DNA of 64,000 nt. It comes from Streptomyces sp. CB02261 (GTDB taxonomy: Bacteria; Actinomycetota; Actinomycetes; Streptomycetales; Streptomycetaceae). Of the stretch, positions 1-9,267 are shown piece by piece. The stretch spans positions 399,019 to 463,018 of the forward strand of contig NZ_LIVX01000004.1 in the NCBI RefSeq assembly GCF_001905665.1. The letters are read 5' to 3'. Under the pieces are notes generated by a model. The model saw only the letters and a program-made list of their open reading frames with translations. It was not told the origin of the DNA and searched no databases. Each line of letters begins with the position of its first letter. The first letter of the stretch is position 1. A program made the translations under genes and the position numbers.

Positions 1-1
1 G

Positions 2-733
2 TACCTCAACATGGTCGGGCAGCGCTACATCTCCCTGGGCCGGGGCAGCGGCGACCTCACCGGCACCCTGCGCGCCGGCGACACCATCCCGCTCGACCGC
101 ACCACCCCCGCACTCGACCTGACCCTGCTCTTCAACGGCTTCAAGCCGCTGTTCGAAGGCCTCTCGCCCGGCGACGTCAACGACCTGGCCGGCTCGCTCG
201 TCCAGGTCCTCCAGGGCGAGAGCGGAACCGTCGACAGCCTCCTGCGGCACATCGGCTCCCTCACCAGGACCGTGGCCGCCAAGGACCAGGTCGTCGGCCA
301 GGTCGTCACCCACCTCAACACCGTCCTCACCACCCTCAACGACCGCGAGGCCGCGTTCGGCGACCTCGTCGTCACCCTGCAGAAACTCGTCACCGGTTTC
401 AACACCGACCGCAAACCCCTCGGCGAGGCCGTCCGGGCCATCGGCGACCTCACCACGACCACCGCCGGGCTCTTCCAGGAAGGCCGCGCCCCCCTCAAGA
501 AGGACATCCGCGAACTGGGCCGCCTCTCGGGGACCCTCGGCGACCACACCCCCGCCATCGAGAGGTTCCTCGCGAACACCCCCGCCAAGATGACGGCCCT
601 GGCCCGGCTCTCCTCGTACGGCTCGTGGTTCAACCTCTACCTCTGCGAGGCGCGCGTGACCGGAGTGGAGACGTCCGACGGCTCCGAGCCGCCGACCGGC
701 ATCGCCGTGACCGAACCGAGGTGCCGAGGATGA
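2..733 (+). CDS. mceB: Mce family protein, MceB-type (5' end outside window)
   Basis: The reading frame is open from the window edge, so only the C-terminal 243 residues are seen; the membrane anchor and most of the MCE domain lie upstream. The visible part begins at the end of the MCE domain (YLNMVGQRYISL), followed by a long helical region with many Leu heptads, as in MceB proteins that form the periplasm-spanning tube of Mce lipid/sterol importers. The stop overlaps the next start (ATGA at 730), indicating translational coupling with mceC. The assignment to B rests on order (B-C-D-E-F) and the VGQRY signature. The substrate cannot be read from the sequence; streptomycete Mce systems are thought to import sterols or other lipids. 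Confidence 0.88.
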   Translation, partial: YLNMVGQRYISLGRGSGDLTGTLRAGDTIPLDRTTPALDLTLLFNGFKPLFEGLSPGDVNDLAGSLVQVLQGESGTVDSLLRHIGSLTRTVAAKDQVVGQVVTHLNTVLTTLNDREAAFGDLVVTLQKLVTGFNTDRKPLGEAVRAIGDLTTTTAGLFQEGRAPLKKDIRELGRLSGTLGDHTPAIERFLANTPAKMTALARLSSYGSWFNLYLCEARVTGVETSDGSEPPTGIAVTEPRCRG

Positions 734-1776
734 GCCGCAGCCCCCGGTTCAAGCCGGTCAAGGAACGCAACCCCGTCGCCGTCGCCGTCGTCGGACTCGT
801 GGTCCTCGCCCTGATGGCCGCCCTCGCCTACAACGTCGAACGGCTCCCCCTCGTCGGCGGCGACACCGCCTACAGCGCCGACTTCTCCGAGGCCGCGGGG
901 CTCGACGCGGGCGACGAGGTCCGCATCGCCGGGGTCAAGGTCGGCAAGGTCACCGAGGTCTCCCTCGACGGACCCAAGGTCAAGGTGACCTTCGAGGTCG
1001 GGGACGCCTGGATCGGCGACCGGTCGACCGCCGCCATCGCCATCAAGACCCTGCTCGGCGAGAAGTACCTCGCGCTCGACCCGCTGGGCTCCGCCCCGCA
1101 GGACCCCGGAACCCGCATCCCGCGATCACGCACCACCTCCCCGTACGACGTGACCCAGGCCTTCCAGGACCTCAGCGGCACCGTCGACGCCATCGACACC
1201 GAGAAACTCGCCGAGAGCTTCCAGACGATCTCCGACACCTTCAAGAACTCGCCGCCGCACGTGCGCAACGCCGCCACCGGCCTGTCCGAACTGTCGAGGT
1301 CCGTCTCCAAGCGCGACACCGAACTCGCCCGACTCCTGCGCAACAGCGAGAAGTTCACCAAGACCCTGGAGAACAAGAAGTCCAGCTTCGAGACACTCAT
1401 CGAGGACGGCGGTTCACTGCTAGGCGAGCTCAAGAAGCGCCGCGACGCCATCCGCGCCCTGCTCAAGGGCTCCCGGGACCTGGGCACCCAGCTCAGCGGC
1501 CTCGTCGGCGACAACGACCGGCAGCTCGGACCCACCCTCAAGGCCCTCAGCCGGGTCACCGGCGTCCTGGAGAAGAACAGCGGCCAGCTCGACAGGACAC
1601 TCGCGCTCGTCGGCCCGTACTACCGGCTCGTCGGCAACACCCTCGGCAGCGGCCGCTGGTTCGACAGCTACCTGTGCGGCGTCGTGCCCCGTACCTACCT
1701 GCCCGAAGCCTCGCAGCCCACCACCGGATGCCTGCCGCCGAAACAGACGGCGACGGCCAAGGGGAGCGGTGAATGA
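730..1776 (+). CDS. mceC: Mce family protein, MceC-type
   Basis: This is a 348-residue protein with an N-terminal membrane anchor (about residues 14-33), an MCE domain (about 40-120) and a long helical tail. It ends near [13 protein letters not shown], which is typical of MceC. It should be one ring/tube subunit of the Mce lipid importer. A longer frame exists upstream, but the ATG at 730 overlaps the mceB stop (ATGA) and gives the expected short basic N-terminus, so it is preferred. The stop overlaps the mceD start. There is no lipobox. Regulation must come from an operon promoter outside the window. Confidence 0.9.
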   Translation: MSRSPRFKPVKERNPVAVAVVGLVVLALMAALAYNVERLPLVGGDTAYSADFSEAAGLDAGDEVRIAGVKVGKVTEVSLDGPKVKVTFEVGDAWIGDRSTAAIAIKTLLGEKYLALDPLGSAPQDPGTRIPRSRTTSPYDVTQAFQDLSGTVDAIDTEKLAESFQTISDTFKNSPPHVRNAATGLSELSRSVSKRDTELARLLRNSEKFTKTLENKKSSFETLIEDGGSLLGELKKRRDAIRALLKGSRDLGTQLSGLVGDNDRQLGPTLKALSRVTGVLEKNSGQLDRTLALVGPYYRLVGNTLGSGRWFDSYLCGVVPRTYLPEASQPTTGCLPPKQTATAKGSGE

Positions 1777-2801
1777 AGACCAGGACCAGAACACCCCTCG
1801 TCGCCGGCCTCGCCCTCGCGGTGCTCGCCGCCTGCGGTCTCGTCGCCGTACGCGTCCTCGACACCGGCGGCATCCGCGTCACCGCGTACTTCGACCGGGC
1901 CGTCGGCATCTACGCCGGATCCGACCTGCGCGTCCTCGGGGTACGGGTCGGCGAGGTGGAGTCCGTGGAACCCCAGGGCACCCGGGTACGCGTCGCACTC
2001 CGCCTCGACGACGGCGTACGCGTCCCCGCCGACGCACGGGCCCTCGTCGTCGCCCCCAGCATCGTCGCCGACCGGTACGTCCAGCTCAGTCCGGCGTACA
2101 GCACCGGCCCCGCCCTCGGCGACGGAGCCCAGCTGCCCGCCGCCCGCAACCGCACCCCCGTCGAGATCGACCAGCTCTACGACTCCATCACCGAACTGAG
2201 CCGCGCCCTCGGCCCCGACGGCGCCAACGCGTCCGGAGCCCTCTCCGAACTCCTCGACACCGGCGCGAAGAACCTCAAGGGCAACGGCGCCGCCATCGGC
2301 ACCTCCATCGCCGAGTTCGGCAAGGCCGCCAAGACCCTCGACGGCAGCAGCGACCACCTCTTCGCCACCCTCACCCAGCTCCAGACCTTCACCACCATGC
2401 TCAAGAAGAAGGACGGCGACGTCCGCACCGCACAGGAACGACTCGACGAGGTCGTCGGCTACTTCGCCGAGAACAAGGACGACCTCGCCGGCGCCCTCAA
2501 GGAACTCGGCAAGGCCCTCGCCCAGGTCAAGACGTTCCTCAAGGACAACCGCGGCGAGCTGAAGAAGAACGTCGACCGGCTGGTCCCCCTCACCCAGGCC
2601 CTCGTCGACCAGCGCGCCTCCCTCGCCGAAGCCCTCGACGTCGCCCCGCTCGCCGCGGGCAACCTCGTCAACGCGTACGACAAGGACACCCGCACCCTCG
2701 ACGGCCGCGCCAACCTCAACGAGATCAGCATGGGCGGCCCGCTGCTCCCGCTGCCCGTCACCGGGGGCGCCGCGGCGGGCACCGGAAAGGGGGAGCGATG
2801 A
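1773..2801 (+). CDS. mceD: Mce family protein, MceD-type
   Basis: This 342-residue protein has a short basic N-terminus, a hydrophobic segment (about residues 9-28), an MCE domain (about 33-110) and a helical C-terminal region. By position it is MceD of the Mce importer. The hydrophobic segment contains VLAACG, which fits a lipobox. The sequence after the Cys stays hydrophobic, so a plain membrane anchor is equally possible. The start ATG overlaps the mceC stop, and the stop overlaps the mceE start (ATGA at 2798). A frame running from 1769 to 4027 crosses this gene but is only an upstream extension of mceE. Confidence 0.9.
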   Translation: MKTRTRTPLVAGLALAVLAACGLVAVRVLDTGGIRVTAYFDRAVGIYAGSDLRVLGVRVGEVESVEPQGTRVRVALRLDDGVRVPADARALVVAPSIVADRYVQLSPAYSTGPALGDGAQLPAARNRTPVEIDQLYDSITELSRALGPDGANASGALSELLDTGAKNLKGNGAAIGTSIAEFGKAAKTLDGSSDHLFATLTQLQTFTTMLKKKDGDVRTAQERLDEVVGYFAENKDDLAGALKELGKALAQVKTFLKDNRGELKKNVDRLVPLTQALVDQRASLAEALDVAPLAAGNLVNAYDKDTRTLDGRANLNEISMGGPLLPLPVTGGAAAGTGKGER

Positions 2802-4027
2802 GACGCGGCCCCCTGCCCTCCGCCAGGGCGACCGGAGCCGGCGCCGCCGGACTGGTCGCTCTCGGCCTCGGACTCGCCGTCGTCCTCGGCGCCCTCCCCG
2901 CGCCCCCCGTCCGGTTCGACGGCATCGAGGACCTGCCGCTGCCCGGCGGCGCCGACCTCGGCCCCCACCCCTACACCGTCACCGCCGAACTCGACGACGT
3001 CCTGAGCCTGGTGCCCCAGTCCGCGGTGAAGGTGAACGACGTCGCCGTCGGCCGCGTCACCGCCATCGACCTCGGCACCGGCACCTGGTCCGCCCGCGTC
3101 ACCCTGGAGATCAACGGAGACGTCCGGCTGCCCGCCGACGCCGGCGCCCGCCTGGAACAGTCGAGCCTCCTGGGCGAGAAGTACATCCAGCTCGTCGCCC
3201 CCCGGAAGGACAGCGGACGGCGGCTCACCGACGGCAGCGTCATCCCCCTGGCCCGCACCAGCCGCAACACGGAGGTCGAGGAGGTGTTCGGCGCGCTGTC
3301 CCTGCTGCTCAACGGCGGCGGCGTCAACCAGCTCAAGACCATCACCAGGGAACTGAACGCGGCGCTCGGCGGCCGCGAGCCCGAGGTCCGCTCCATGCTG
3401 AAGCGCGTGAACACGCTCGTGGCGAACCTGGACGCCCACCGCGGCGACATCACCCGCGCCCTCGACGGCGTCAACCGGCTCTCCGCCACCCTCGCCGGTC
3501 GCAGGAAGGACGTCGACACCGTCCTCACCGGCCTCTCGCCCGGCCTGAAGACGCTGGAGAACCAGCGGGGCTCCCTGCTGACCATGCTGCGCGCCCTGGA
3601 CACCCTCTCCGGCGTCGCCGTCAGCACCATCGACGCCGGCAAGGAGGACATGATCGCCGACCTCAAGGCCCTCGCCCCCACCCTGACGGCCCTCGCGGAC
3701 GCCGGCGCCGACCTCCCCGAGTCGCTCCAGGTCCTCCTGACGTACCCCTTCACCGACGAGGTGCTGCGGGGCGTCAAGGGCGACTACCTCAACACCTACC
3801 TGCATCTCGCCGCCGCCCCCGGGACCCAGATCGTCCCGCCCCTGATCCCCAGGGCCGACCCCACCCCCACCCCCACCCCTTCGCCCCCGACCCAGGACCC
3901 GGCCTCCGGCACCGCCCGCAGCCCGCGGACGGCGCTGCCCCTGCCGCCCGTCCAGACGGCGAGCCCCTCCGGAACCGGCACGACCGGGCCGGCCACCGCA
4001 CCGAAGGACGGAGGCGAGACCCGGTGA
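2798..4027 (+). CDS. mceE: Mce family protein, MceE-type, without the usual lipobox Cys
   Basis: This 409-residue protein has an N-terminal hydrophobic segment (about 12-33), then the MceE-like [16 protein letters not shown] stretch and an MCE domain (about 58-140). The helical region carries the signature near [11 protein letters not shown], and a Pro/Thr/Ser-rich tail of about 60 residues follows. MceE proteins are usually lipoproteins with a Cys just before this stretch. Here that position reads LGALPAPPV and no N-terminal Cys exists, so it is probably anchored by a transmembrane helix. ATGA overlap with mceD fixes the start, and a GTGA overlap follows. Confidence 0.88.
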   Translation: MRRGPLPSARATGAGAAGLVALGLGLAVVLGALPAPPVRFDGIEDLPLPGGADLGPHPYTVTAELDDVLSLVPQSAVKVNDVAVGRVTAIDLGTGTWSARVTLEINGDVRLPADAGARLEQSSLLGEKYIQLVAPRKDSGRRLTDGSVIPLARTSRNTEVEEVFGALSLLLNGGGVNQLKTITRELNAALGGREPEVRSMLKRVNTLVANLDAHRGDITRALDGVNRLSATLAGRRKDVDTVLTGLSPGLKTLENQRGSLLTMLRALDTLSGVAVSTIDAGKEDMIADLKALAPTLTALADAGADLPESLQVLLTYPFTDEVLRGVKGDYLNTYLHLAAAPGTQIVPPLIPRADPTPTPTPSPPTQDPASGTARSPRTALPLPPVQTASPSGTGTTGPATAPKDGGETR

Positions 4028-5298
4028 TCACCCGCACCGTACGGCTGAAGAACCTCGCGTTCCTCGTCATCGCCGTCCTCGTCCTCGGCTTCGTCGGCGT
4101 CCGCTACGCCGACCTCGGCCGCTACGCCGGCGTCGCCGACCACTACACCGTCCGGGTCCATCTCGCCCGTACGGGAGGCCTGTTCACCCACTCCGACGTC
4201 ACCTACCGGGGCGTCTCCGTGGGACGCGTGGGAAGCATCGGCCTCACCGCCGACGGCGTCGTGGCGGAACTGCGCATCAAGAAGTCCGCCCCCCGGATCC
4301 CCGCCGACGCGCGGGCCGTGGTCGCCGGGCTCTCCGCCGTCGGCGAGCAGTACATCGACCTGCGCCCCGAGAGCGACGACGGCCCGTACCTCGCCGACGG
4401 CGCCCGCATCGAACAGACCGACACCCAGGTACCGGCACCCGTCACCGACGTGCTCGCCGGCATGAACGACCTCACCGGCTCCGTACCGCTGGAGTCCCTG
4501 CGCACGGTCGTCGACGAACTCGGCAAGGCCTTCGAGGGACACGGCGACGACCTCCAGGTCCTCCTCGACAACGGCAGCAGCTTCGTCGAAGCCGCCGACA
4601 GGTCCCTGCCGGCCACCACCCGCCTCATCCACGACGGAGAGGTCGTCCTGCGCACCCAGGCCGAAGAGAGCCGCGCCATCCGGGACTTCGCCACCGGCGC
4701 GCGCGACCTCGCCGCCACCCTCAAGGGCTCCGACGCCGACCTGCGCCGCCTCCTCGCCGTCACCCCCGACGCCGCCGGGCAGGTCAGCGGTCTCCTGCGC
4801 GACCTCGACCCCAGCCTGAGCGTCGTCCTCGCCAACCTCCTCACCACCTCGGAACTCGCCGTCACCCGGCAGCGCGGCACGGAGGAACTGCTCGTGAAGC
4901 TCCCGGCGGCCGTCTCGGCCGGAGCCACCGCCGTCGACGGAGGACGCGTCAACATCGGCCTCGCCCTCACCTTCTTCAAGCCACTGCCCTGCACCGCGGG
5001 ATACGGCGGGACGCGGTACCGCAACGGACTCGACCTCGGGACCGCGCCCGCCCTCAACACCGGCGCCTCCTGTACGGGCTCCGCCGCGGCCGGCGTCAAC
5101 GTACGCGGCTCGGCCCACGCCCCCAAGGGCGGCCGGGTGCCCGAACCGGCCAAACCCGGCTCCCTGCCCTCGGGCAGCGGCCGCACCACGACCGGCCCAC
5201 GCGCGACCCTGCCCGGTGCGCTCGCGCTGCCCGGCCAGACCGGCGGGCCGACGGACATGGCCGGCCTGCTCGGCCTGACCACGGGGAGCGCCCGGTGA
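4024..5298 (+). CDS. mceF: Mce family protein, MceF-type
   Basis: This 424-residue protein has a membrane anchor at about residues 10-27 and an MCE domain at about 38-117, including GEQYIDLRPES. A long helical region follows, then a low-complexity Gly/Pro/Thr tail of about 90 residues. Two Cys in the C-terminal part (CTAGYG, ASCTG) may form a disulfide. It closes the mceB-F series as MceF. The GTG start overlaps the mceE stop and the stop overlaps the start of the first Mce-associated gene, so all belong to one transcript. Confidence 0.9.
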   Translation: MITRTVRLKNLAFLVIAVLVLGFVGVRYADLGRYAGVADHYTVRVHLARTGGLFTHSDVTYRGVSVGRVGSIGLTADGVVAELRIKKSAPRIPADARAVVAGLSAVGEQYIDLRPESDDGPYLADGARIEQTDTQVPAPVTDVLAGMNDLTGSVPLESLRTVVDELGKAFEGHGDDLQVLLDNGSSFVEAADRSLPATTRLIHDGEVVLRTQAEESRAIRDFATGARDLAATLKGSDADLRRLLAVTPDAAGQVSGLLRDLDPSLSVVLANLLTTSELAVTRQRGTEELLVKLPAAVSAGATAVDGGRVNIGLALTFFKPLPCTAGYGGTRYRNGLDLGTAPALNTGASCTGSAAAGVNVRGSAHAPKGGRVPEPAKPGSLPSGSGRTTTGPRATLPGALALPGQTGGPTDMAGLLGLTTGSAR

Positions 5299-5846
5299 GG
5301 CGGGCGAGGATCCTCGGCGCAGGCGCCCTCCTCGTCGCCCTCGGCTTCTGCGCGACCGGCGCGTGGACCTACGTGGAGGCCCGCACCGACCAGGAACTCG
5401 CCTTCAGCCGCGAACGGGACACGGCGCTCGCGGAGGGGCGGCACGGCATCACCGTCCTGAACACCCTCGACGCCTCGACCCTCGAGCGCGCCGAAGCGGG
5501 CATCCGGGCCTGGCGCGAGGCCTCCACCGGACCCCTCCGCACCGAACTCGGGCGCACCGAGCCCGCCGTGGGCGCCTCGGCGCGCGCCACGGTCACCGAG
5601 GCCGCCCTCACCGCGCTCGACGCGCGAGCCGGTACGGCGAAACTCATCGCGACCGTCCGGGTCGACGTCACCCCGCGCGGGGCCGCCGCGGCGACCTCCG
5701 ACCGCAAGCGTCTGGAGGCGGTCCTGACGCGCACCGGCGAGGACACCTGGAGGGTCGCGGCACTGAGCGCGGTCCCGGTCGCCGGCGCGCGGGAGACCGG
5801 GAGTGGGAACGAGAGCGAGAACGAGAGGGAGGGCGGGGGCCGGTGA
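5295..5846 (+). CDS. Mce-associated membrane protein, copy A
   Basis: This 183-residue protein has one N-terminal transmembrane helix (about 7-26) followed by a small extracytoplasmic domain with the NTLD motif and a conserved Trp (WREASTGPL). A hydrophilic acidic/Arg tail ends the protein. Small proteins of this kind follow mce operons in actinobacteria and are thought to stabilise or support the importer. It closely resembles the protein at 6556-7086 (shared RDxALAxG, LNTLD and T-G-L-x-x-L spacing). The GTG start overlaps mceF and the stop overlaps the next GTG. Confidence 0.82.
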   Translation: MRRARILGAGALLVALGFCATGAWTYVEARTDQELAFSRERDTALAEGRHGITVLNTLDASTLERAEAGIRAWREASTGPLRTELGRTEPAVGASARATVTEAALTALDARAGTAKLIATVRVDVTPRGAAAATSDRKRLEAVLTRTGEDTWRVAALSAVPVAGARETGSGNESENEREGGGR

Positions 5847-6529
5847 CGCGACTGCCGAGCGGGACCACCACGGACGAGGACGCTCCGTCGACCACCGAGG
5901 ACGGGCCGGGATTCCCGGAGGACCACGGCACGAAGAGCGCGGACGGGGACGGAACGGGGACCGCGGACGGCGGCGGTGTGGCCGGAGACAGCGGCGGTGC
6001 GGCCGGAGACGGCGGAGGCCGCCGATCCGCCACCGCCTGGCGCAGGGGCGCCCTCGCCGCCGCCGTCGCGGTCCTGCTCATCGGCGGGGGCGCGTTCCTC
6101 CACAGCGCCCACCAGCTCCGGTCGACCCCGTCCGCACGCAACCAGGCGCTCACCGACACCGAGGCCACCACCCGCGTCGGCGGCGACGTCGCCGAGGGCC
6201 TCGCCCGGATCTTCTCCTACGCCCCCGCCGGCGCCGACGCCGCCGAACGCTCCGCCCGCACCGTGCTGGCGGGACGGGCCGCCCGTCAGTACGAGGACCT
6301 GTTCGCGCAGGTCCGGGCGAGTCTGGCGGAGCAGCGGATCACCCTCACCACCCAGGCCGTCCGCACGGGAGTGATCGAACTCGACGGGGACAGCGCGCGC
6401 CTCCTCGTGTTCCTCGACCAGACCTCGCGGCGGGACAAGGCCGCCGCCGCCTCCGCCGCGGCCCAGCTCACCGTCACCGCGAAGTTCCAGGGGGACCGGT
6501 GGCTGATCGTCGACATCAAGGCCCGCTGA
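5843..6529 (+). CDS. Mce-associated membrane protein, copy B
   Basis: This 228-residue protein has a Gly/Asp/Thr-rich cytoplasmic N-terminus of about 60 residues, one transmembrane helix (about 68-90) and an extracytoplasmic domain of the SnoaL/NTF2-like Mce-associated type (ALTDTEAT, IFSYAP, LLVFLDQ). It is paralogous to the protein at 7135-7854. The start GTG at 5843 overlaps the previous stop; the open frame extends upstream only as a shadow. The role is inferred from operon position and family, as an accessory of the Mce importer. Confidence 0.8.
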   Translation: MTRLPSGTTTDEDAPSTTEDGPGFPEDHGTKSADGDGTGTADGGGVAGDSGGAAGDGGGRRSATAWRRGALAAAVAVLLIGGGAFLHSAHQLRSTPSARNQALTDTEATTRVGGDVAEGLARIFSYAPAGADAAERSARTVLAGRAARQYEDLFAQVRASLAEQRITLTTQAVRTGVIELDGDSARLLVFLDQTSRRDKAAAASAAAQLTVTAKFQGDRWLIVDIKAR

Positions 6530-6555
6530 CGATGAGCGGGAGACGGGAGCACCTC

Positions 6556-7086
6556 ATGACACGCCCGGTGGGCATCCGGCCGGCCCTGGCCGTGGCCCTC
6601 GTCCTCACCCTCGTCGCGGGAGCCTTCGCGGCCTGGGCCGGCCGGGACTGGTACGCCGCCGCCCACGACGACTCCGCCGCGTACGCCGTGCAGCGCGACC
6701 GGGCCCTCGCGGCGGGAGAGCAGGCCGTGCAGAACCTCAACACGCTCGACCACCGGCGCGTGGAGCAGGGGCTCGACCTCTGGGAGTCCTCCACGACCGG
6801 TGACCTGCACCGGCAACTCGTCGACGGCCGCGCGGAGTTCACCGGCCAGGTGAGGACGGCGAAGACGGTGACCACGGCCCGGGTGCTGTCCGGCGCCGTC
6901 ACGGAACTCGACGACCGGGCCGGCCGGGCCCGGGTGCTCGTCGCCCTGCGCGTCACCGTCACCACGCCCGACAGCAGGAGCACGGACAAGGACAGCCGCA
7001 TGCTGGGCGAACTCACCCGCACCGACGGCCACTGGAAGCTCAGCGCGCTCGGGCAGGCCCCCGTGGGCGGCTCGGCGGCCGGCTGA
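6556..7086 (+). CDS. Mce-associated membrane protein, copy A'
   Basis: This 176-residue protein has one N-terminal transmembrane helix followed by an extracytoplasmic domain sharing the pattern of the 5295-5846 protein (QRDRALAAG, LNTLD, TTGDLHRQL). The ATG at 6556 is preferred because GGGAG lies about 6 nt before it. An in-frame ATG at 6532 lacks a ribosome site and would add eight residues. It lies 26 nt after copy B and 48 nt before copy B', and probably belongs to the same transcript. It most likely arose by duplication of the 5295-6529 gene pair. Confidence 0.78.
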   Translation: MTRPVGIRPALAVALVLTLVAGAFAAWAGRDWYAAAHDDSAAYAVQRDRALAAGEQAVQNLNTLDHRRVEQGLDLWESSTTGDLHRQLVDGRAEFTGQVRTAKTVTTARVLSGAVTELDDRAGRARVLVALRVTVTTPDSRSTDKDSRMLGELTRTDGHWKLSALGQAPVGGSAAG

Positions 7087-7134
7087 CCGGGCCGTACCCG
7101 CGAGAGCCGTCCGCACCCCGAAAGGACACGCAGG

Positions 7135-7854
7135 ATGTCGACCACCCGCCACCTCGTCAACCGCCAGCGCCGCCGCCAGGCCCTCGCGGGCCCGCCGGCC
7201 GAGCCCACCGCCACGCGGACCCGGCAAGGGCCGGCGGCGACGCCCGTACGGGAGAAGCCCGTACGGGAGACGGCCGCGGCACCGAAGCGGAAAGCCGAGG
7301 GCCCGGCGCGGCCGCGTCATCTCGTCCCGCTCGTGGTCCTGTGCGTCCTGACGCTCCTCCTGGGCGGCTTCGCCGGGTGGGCGTCCAGCAGGGCGGGGGA
7401 GCTCCGTGACGACCCCGCCCGCAGCAACACGGCCCTCACCGACCTCGCCCGTACCAGTGAGATCAAGGGGCAGACCGCGGCGGCCGTCGCCGCGCTCTTC
7501 TCCTACGACCACGCCGACCCGGCCCCCTTCGAGCGGGCCGGGAAGACCCTCCTCACGGGGAAGGCCGTCGCCCAGCACCGGACGCTGCTCGGCGGGGTCC
7601 TCGCGCAGGCGGCCCGGCAGAAGACGGTGATCACCACGACGGTCACCGACAGCGCGGTCGAACGGATCGACGGCGACCGGGCCCGCGTCCTGGTCTACGC
7701 CGACCAGAGCAGCGTCAGCACGGCCGGCACCGGCGGCAAGCAGGGGAAGAAGGCCCAGGACCAGGGCGTCTACGCGGGCGCCATGTTCGCGGTGGACGTC
7801 GTGCACCGCGACGGGCGGTGGATCGTCGAGAACCTCGACACCTTCGGCCGCTGA
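7135..7854 (+). CDS. Mce-associated membrane protein, copy B'
   Basis: This 239-residue protein has a basic, Pro/Ala-rich N-terminus of about 62 residues, one transmembrane helix (about 63-82) and an NTF2-like extracytoplasmic domain matching the 5843-6529 protein (NTALTDLART, ALFSYDH, RVLVYADQSS, GRWIVENL). GAAAGGA about 10 nt upstream supports the ATG. It is the last gene of the mce-associated group. The next gene (nitric oxide synthase) starts 149 nt later and is functionally unrelated. Confidence 0.8.
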   Translation: MSTTRHLVNRQRRRQALAGPPAEPTATRTRQGPAATPVREKPVRETAAAPKRKAEGPARPRHLVPLVVLCVLTLLLGGFAGWASSRAGELRDDPARSNTALTDLARTSEIKGQTAAAVAALFSYDHADPAPFERAGKTLLTGKAVAQHRTLLGGVLAQAARQKTVITTTVTDSAVERIDGDRARVLVYADQSSVSTAGTGGKQGKKAQDQGVYAGAMFAVDVVHRDGRWIVENLDTFGR

Positions 7855-8003
7855 GCCCTCCCGCTCCCGTCCCTCATCGCCGCCTCCATGACGTCGAGCA
7901 GCCCCGCGAGGTCCGGGCGAGGGGGCGGAAGCGTACCAGCGCGGTCCTCGCCCCGGGCGGACTTCACGTACTCTCCGCGCCCGACCGAGTCCGTACGGTA
8001 GTC

Positions 8004-9212
8004 ATGGCGTCGGGAGGGAACACATTGATCTTCAGTCGTCGCCGCCGGAAGCCTGTCCCCAGCGCGGGTAGCTGCCCCTACGCGGCAGGGGCCCCGGCCC
8101 CCGCCACCCCCGAGCCGCCCGCCCCGGCGCCGGACCTCACGGACCGGCAGCAGGCGGAACGGTTCATCCGGCAGTTCCACGACGAGCAGCCGGGCGCCGG
8201 AGCGTGCGACAGCCGGCTCCGCGAGGTGCTCGCCGAGATCGACCGCACCGGAACCTACGCGCACACCGGGGACGAACTCGCCTTCGGCGCGCGCGTCGCC
8301 TGGCGCAACGCGGCCCGCTGCATCGGCAGGCTCTACTGGCGCAGCCTCGTGGTGCGCGACCTCCGGCACGTCACCTCCGCCGACGACATCGCCGCCGCGT
8401 GCTTCGCGCATCTGCGGCTGGCCGGCAACGACGGCAGGATCCGGCCGGTCGTCTCCGTCTTCGCCCCCGACCGGCCCGGCCGCCCCGGCCCCCGGATCGT
8501 CAACGACCAGCTGGTCCGCTACGCCGGACACCGCACGCCCGACGGCGCCTCGATCGGCGACCCGCGCAGCGCGTCGCTGACCGCGTACGCCCGCGAGCTG
8601 GGGTGGAAGCGGGACGAGGAGCCCTTCCAGGTACTGCCGCTGATGGTGCGTGAACACCCCGGAGAGCGGCCGGAGTGGTACGAACTCCCGGACGACTCCG
8701 TACGGGAGGTGCCGCTGACCCATCCCGAGCACGCCTGGTTCGCGGAGCTGGGACTGCGCTGGTACGCCGTGCCCGCGATCAGCGACATGACCTTGGAGAT
8801 CGGCGGCGTACGGTATCCGGCGGCGCCGTTCAACGGCTGGTACATGGGCACGGAGATAGGGGCCCGGAACCTCGCGGACGCCGAGCGGTACGACCTGCTC
8901 CCGGTGGTGGCCGACCGGCTGGGCCTCGACCGCTCGACCGAGCGCACGCTCTGGCGGGACCGGGCGCTGGTGGAACTCAACCTGGCGGTGCTCCACTCCT
9001 ACCAGGAGGCGGGGGTGACGATGGCCGACCACCACACCGAGTCCCGGCGCTTCCTGCGGCACATCGCCCAGGAGAGCCGGCACGGCAGGACCACGCCCGC
9101 CGACTGGAGCTGGATCGTCCCTCCGGTGTCCGGCTCGGCCACGCCGGTCTTCCACCGGTACTACGACCCGGTGGACCCCGCACTCCGCCCTGCCTTCCTC
9201 CCCCGTACCTGA
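8004..9212 (+). CDS. nos: Nitric oxide synthase oxygenase (bacterial NOS)
   Basis: This 402-residue cytoplasmic haem enzyme oxidises L-arginine to NO and citrulline. It contains the NOS haem-ligand motif WRNAARCIGR (Cys at about 106 of this start). It also has the substrate/pterin region PFNGWYMGTEIGARNL and HHTESRRF, all diagnostic of the oxygenase domain. As in other bacterial NOS, no reductase domain follows, so electrons must come from separate flavoproteins or ferredoxins. The ATG at 8004 has no clear ribosome site. An in-frame TTG at 8025 is preceded by GGGAGGGA at good spacing and may be the true start. No nitration or thaxtomin genes are next to it. Confidence 0.92.
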   Translation: MASGGNTLIFSRRRRKPVPSAGSCPYAAGAPAPATPEPPAPAPDLTDRQQAERFIRQFHDEQPGAGACDSRLREVLAEIDRTGTYAHTGDELAFGARVAWRNAARCIGRLYWRSLVVRDLRHVTSADDIAAACFAHLRLAGNDGRIRPVVSVFAPDRPGRPGPRIVNDQLVRYAGHRTPDGASIGDPRSASLTAYARELGWKRDEEPFQVLPLMVREHPGERPEWYELPDDSVREVPLTHPEHAWFAELGLRWYAVPAISDMTLEIGGVRYPAAPFNGWYMGTEIGARNLADAERYDLLPVVADRLGLDRSTERTLWRDRALVELNLAVLHSYQEAGVTMADHHTESRRFLRHIAQESRHGRTTPADWSWIVPPVSGSATPVFHRYYDPVDPALRPAFLPRT

Positions 9213-9243
9213 GTACGGGCGCCGGCCCTCCTCCCGCGCGTCC

Positions 9244-9262
9244 GGGCGGCGGCTGGCCGCCC
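9244..9262 (-). terminator. Weak GC hairpin after the 9268-9558 gene
   Basis: A 7-bp stem (GGGCGGC/GCCGCCC) with a 5-nt loop lies between the converging nos and 9268-9558 genes. There is no U-tract. It is a possible terminator only. Confidence 0.35.
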
Positions 9263-9267
9263 CGCCG

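Noticed and set aside
8004..9212. Part of a thaxtomin-type biosynthetic cluster
   Set aside because: No NRPS, nitrating P450 or txtR-like regulator is near the NOS gene; the neighbours are mce and small redox genes.
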